From assembly GCA_964617665.1 (NCBI GenBank), contig CAZUAH010000636.1, forward strand, positions 1-7,647: a stretch of 7,647 nucleotides of DNA, read 5' to 3'. Below are positions 5,979 through 7,647 of this stretch, one piece after another (positions within the stretch are counted from its first letter, which is position 1; each line of letters starts with the position of its first letter). The DNA comes from JADHUC01 sp964617665 (GTDB taxonomy: Bacteria > Planctomycetota > Planctomycetia > Pirellulales > Pirellulaceae). A model generated the notes under the pieces. That model was not told where the DNA came from. It did no database searches and was given only the letters and a program-made list of their open reading frames with translations. The position numbers and the translations under genes are program-made.

Positions 5979-6803
5979 TCACTTTGTCAGCGGATGCAGC
6001 TCAAATCGGCGGTAGTAGATCTCGTTGCCTTCATTCTGTAACAGGACCTTGCCCGACGTGGGCCAAACGTCGATCGCTTCATTTACCGTTACACCATTGA
6101 TCTTGACGGTCACGCGATCACCGTCGCAGATGCATTCGACCTTGGTCCACTGGCCCAACGGGCTGGCCACGTCGTCCTTGCCGCGGGTGTCAAGTCTTTC
6201 TTTGAAGAACGGTTCGTGCTTCGACCACCAGAACTGTCGGCCGCTGTACTCGACTTTCTTTCCGCCCTTCTTCCATCGCGTCTTTCCGTCGGCAGCGATC
6301 GTGGTTTCACAGGTGACGTCGATAGGTATCACCTCGCCACTTTCGTCCTTACCTCGGATCACGATCAGGTCCCCTTCGCAGCCTTGGGCGAGTTGGCACT
6401 CCAACGATGCCATCCAAGTTCCGCTTCTGTGCGATCCGTCCGGGCCGGTCCCGTGCAGCAGCACACCTGCATTGCGAACGTACCCCGAGCCATCGACCCG
6501 TTTGCCCCACTTGTACTCGACAACCAAGTGATAGTCCCGATACGTCTTCTCCGTGGCCACATAACCCCGGCCCTCACCGGAGACATGTATCATGCCATCG
6601 TGGACCGTGAAGGTTCGATTGGGATCGTTTCGTTCATGCTCTTTCAGCCAGGTATACAGGCCCGTCAGGTTCTTGCCGTTAAACAGCTTAATGACCTTGT
6701 CGCCGGGTGAGATCGGCTGCTCTTGCGGTTCTTCCGAAGCGGCGGCAAAGCCGACGACGGAGCACGCGAGTGCGGTGGTGATCCAGTGGAATTGAGTTCT
6801 CAT
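5979..6803 (-). CDS. Secreted DUF1080 protein (3-keto-glycoside hydrolase fold), 274 aa
   Basis: The product belongs to the DUF1080 family, a concanavalin-like beta-sandwich whose characterised members cleave 3-keto-glycosides. A Sec signal peptide covers about residues 1-22 (MRTQFHWITTALACSVVGFAAA). Family features follow in order: LFNGKNLTGLYTW (40-52), YHLVVEYKWG (91-100), RNAGVLLH (110-117), SLECQLAQG (133-141, with the Glu-x-Gln pair in the pocket region), QWTKVEC (218-224) and LQNEGNEIYYRRFEL (255-269). Its length is somewhat above the family's roughly 200-250 residues because of a Lys-rich insert at about 172-210. ATG 6803 is chosen over 6875 because GGAGGGGA (6818-6811) sits 7-10 nt upstream and the signal peptide begins there. 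The stop is 3 bp from the stop of the convergent lipoprotein gene. Confidence 0.9.
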   Translation of the reverse strand: MRTQFHWITTALACSVVGFAAASEEPQEQPISPGDKVIKLFNGKNLTGLYTWLKEHERNDPNRTFTVHDGMIHVSGEGRGYVATEKTYRDYHLVVEYKWGKRVDGSGYVRNAGVLLHGTGPDGSHRSGTWMASLECQLAQGCEGDLIVIRGKDESGEVIPIDVTCETTIAADGKTRWKKGGKKVEYSGRQFWWSKHEPFFKERLDTRGKDDVASPLGQWTKVECICDGDRVTVKINGVTVNEAIDVWPTSGKVLLQNEGNEIYYRRFELHPLTK

Positions 6804-6846
6804 GGTCCGATCCCCTCCGTGAGAATCTGAGTCGTGTCGTCTGTGC

Positions 6847-6875
6847 AACTTACACGGGCAATTGTTGGCGGTCAA
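6847..6875 (-). promoter_or_regulatory. Candidate sigma70-type promoter of the DUF1080 gene
   Basis: On the minus strand TTGACC (6875-6870, 5 of 6 matches) is followed after 17 nt by TAAGTT (6852-6847, 3 of 6). Transcription would begin near 6840, leaving a leader of about 37 nt that includes the ribosome site. The -10 is weak. Confidence 0.3.
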
Positions 6876-6901
6876 CTATTTGCCGTTGCCTGGCCGGTAG
6901 C

Positions 6902-6931
6902 TTGCCAGTTGCCGCGTGACTTTGCCACAAT
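6902..6931 (+). promoter_or_regulatory. Candidate sigma70-type promoter of the TIM-barrel gene
   Basis: TTGCCA (6902-6907, 5 of 6 matches) is followed after 18 nt by CACAAT (6926-6931, 4 of 6). Transcription would begin near 6938, leaving a leader of about 39 nt with the ribosome site GGAG at 6964-6967. The -35 hexamer is also one member of a cluster of TTGCC motifs. Confidence 0.3.
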
Positions 6932-6976
6932 GATGGCGCTGTTCCTGGCAATCAAACACTCCTGGAGAGACGAGCC

Positions 6977-7647
6977 ATGTCCACGATCAAATCTACCAAT
7001 CGGTCACGCGTCGATCGGCGAGCTCTGCTGAGGACGGGCGCTGCTGTGATATCTGGGGCAGTACTCAGCCGGTCTACCTCGGCATCAGTGGCTGACGAAC
7101 GAGGAAAGCCCACGGAGTTTCAGATCGCTTGCATGACGTTGCCATACGGGCAGTTTCCGCTCCAGCGTGCATTGAGTGGTATCAAGGCGGCAGGCTACGA
7201 GTGCGTTGCCTGGGGCACCCGTCATGTTGAAACACCCGGCGGTCCGCGAGTGCCGCTCATGCCTGCGGACGCTCCGCCCGCGAAGGCCAATGAATTGGGC
7301 AAGAGATGCCGCGACATGGGCCTGGAACCGTTGATGATGTTCTCGACTGTGTATCCCGAAGCGTCCGACGGCCTGGAGATCTTGACCAACCGCGTCAAAC
7401 AGGCGGCCGCAGCGGGTATCCCCCAGGTGCTGACCTTCGGGCACACAGAGGGAGGAAATGCAAAGCTGTGGATTGAGCGGTTCAAGAAACTCGCCCCCGT
7501 TGCCCGCGATCACGGCGTGATGATCGTGGTCAAACAGCATGGCGGATCGACCGGCACCGGCGAGGCGTGTGCGAAGATCACCCGCGAAGTCAACGACCCG
7601 GCCATCATGGTCAACTTCGACGCCGGCAACGTGATGGACTACCTGAA
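6977..7647 (+). CDS. Tat-exported sugar isomerase/epimerase-like TIM barrel, 3'-truncated by window
   Basis: The first 223 residues are present and the frame is open at the window edge. The N-terminus has a twin-arginine signal: VDRRALLRTGAAV (12-24), a hydrophobic stretch and probable cleavage after ASVA (36-39). The mature part follows the xylose-isomerase-like (AP endonuclease 2-like) TIM barrel: QIACMTLPYGQFPLQRAL (49-66), IKAAGYECVAWG (69-80), a helix rich in AKANELGKRCRDMGLEP (102-118), then VLTFGH (151-156), VVKQHGG (184-190) and VNFDAGNVMDY (212-222). The last two are metal- and sugar-binding strand ends of this superfamily. Members isomerise or epimerise sugars, and some act as 3-keto-glycoside lyases. 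ATG 6977 has GGAG (6964-6967) 9 nt upstream. The gene is divergent from the DUF1080 gene. The exact reaction cannot be told. Confidence 0.85.
   Translation, partial: MSTIKSTNRSRVDRRALLRTGAAVISGAVLSRSTSASVADERGKPTEFQIACMTLPYGQFPLQRALSGIKAAGYECVAWGTRHVETPGGPRVPLMPADAPPAKANELGKRCRDMGLEPLMMFSTVYPEASDGLEILTNRVKQAAAAGIPQVLTFGHTEGGNAKLWIERFKKLAPVARDHGVMIVVKQHGGSTGTGEACAKITREVNDPAIMVNFDAGNVMDYL

Noticed and set aside
6025..6710. Long plus-strand frames antisense to the DUF1080 gene (168 and 164 residues)
   Set aside because: Both lie wholly inside a gene with strong family motifs and have neither domains nor ribosome sites.

Overview
The window looks like chromosomal DNA from a planctomycete, probably a Pirellulales-type organism. 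The basis is family composition rather than a marker gene. It holds a Tat-exported Gfo/Idh/MocA oxidoreductase, a secreted DUF1080 (3-keto-glycoside hydrolase fold) protein, a Tat-exported xylose-isomerase-like TIM-barrel protein, a secreted PQQ-like beta-propeller protein and a small Arg-rich secreted protein. All are typical of planctomycete genomes, and most products carry an export signal. I see no mobile element, CRISPR array, tRNA or rRNA.

Layout: (1) 123-335 on the minus strand encodes a 70-aa winged-helix-like protein with a clear Shine-Dalgarno and an extended -10 promoter. (2) 388-549 is a divergent spacer rich in short repeats. (3) 550-984 plus encodes a lysine-free, arginine-rich secreted protein. 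(4) 1068-2189 plus encodes a single-domain Old Yellow Enzyme family flavin oxidoreductase with a TTG start and a C-terminal four-cysteine motif, followed by a terminator-like hairpin at 2267-2305. (5) 2376-3707 plus encodes a secreted beta-propeller protein. (6) 3826-5145 minus encodes a Tat-signal Gfo/Idh/MocA oxidoreductase, with a 13-bp hairpin terminator (3716-3762) between it and the convergent propeller gene. (7) 5146-5333 is a divergent promoter region with two inverted repeats. (8) 5334-5975 plus encodes a TlpA/thioredoxin-like lipoprotein. (9) 5979-6803 minus encodes the DUF1080 protein, convergent with the lipoprotein gene and only 3 bp from it. (10) 6804-6976 is a divergent promoter region. 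(11) 6977 to the window end on the plus strand encodes a Tat-signal sugar isomerase/epimerase-like TIM barrel, cut off by the window edge. No gene-free stretch exceeds 300 bases.

How the genes may work together: the Gfo/Idh/MocA, DUF1080 and TIM-barrel proteins belong to the three families that cooperate in the oxidative 3-keto route of glycoside breakdown: C3 oxidation, then cleavage of the 3-keto-glycoside, with a TIM-barrel lyase or isomerase. Here all three carry export signals, so such a route would run in the periplasm. This is inference from families and proximity. The genes lie in separate, alternately oriented transcription units rather than one operon. The flavin oxidoreductase, propeller protein and thioredoxin lipoprotein have no demonstrated link to it. 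I found no convincing wholly new system; the findings are mostly regulatory architecture and unusual protein features.
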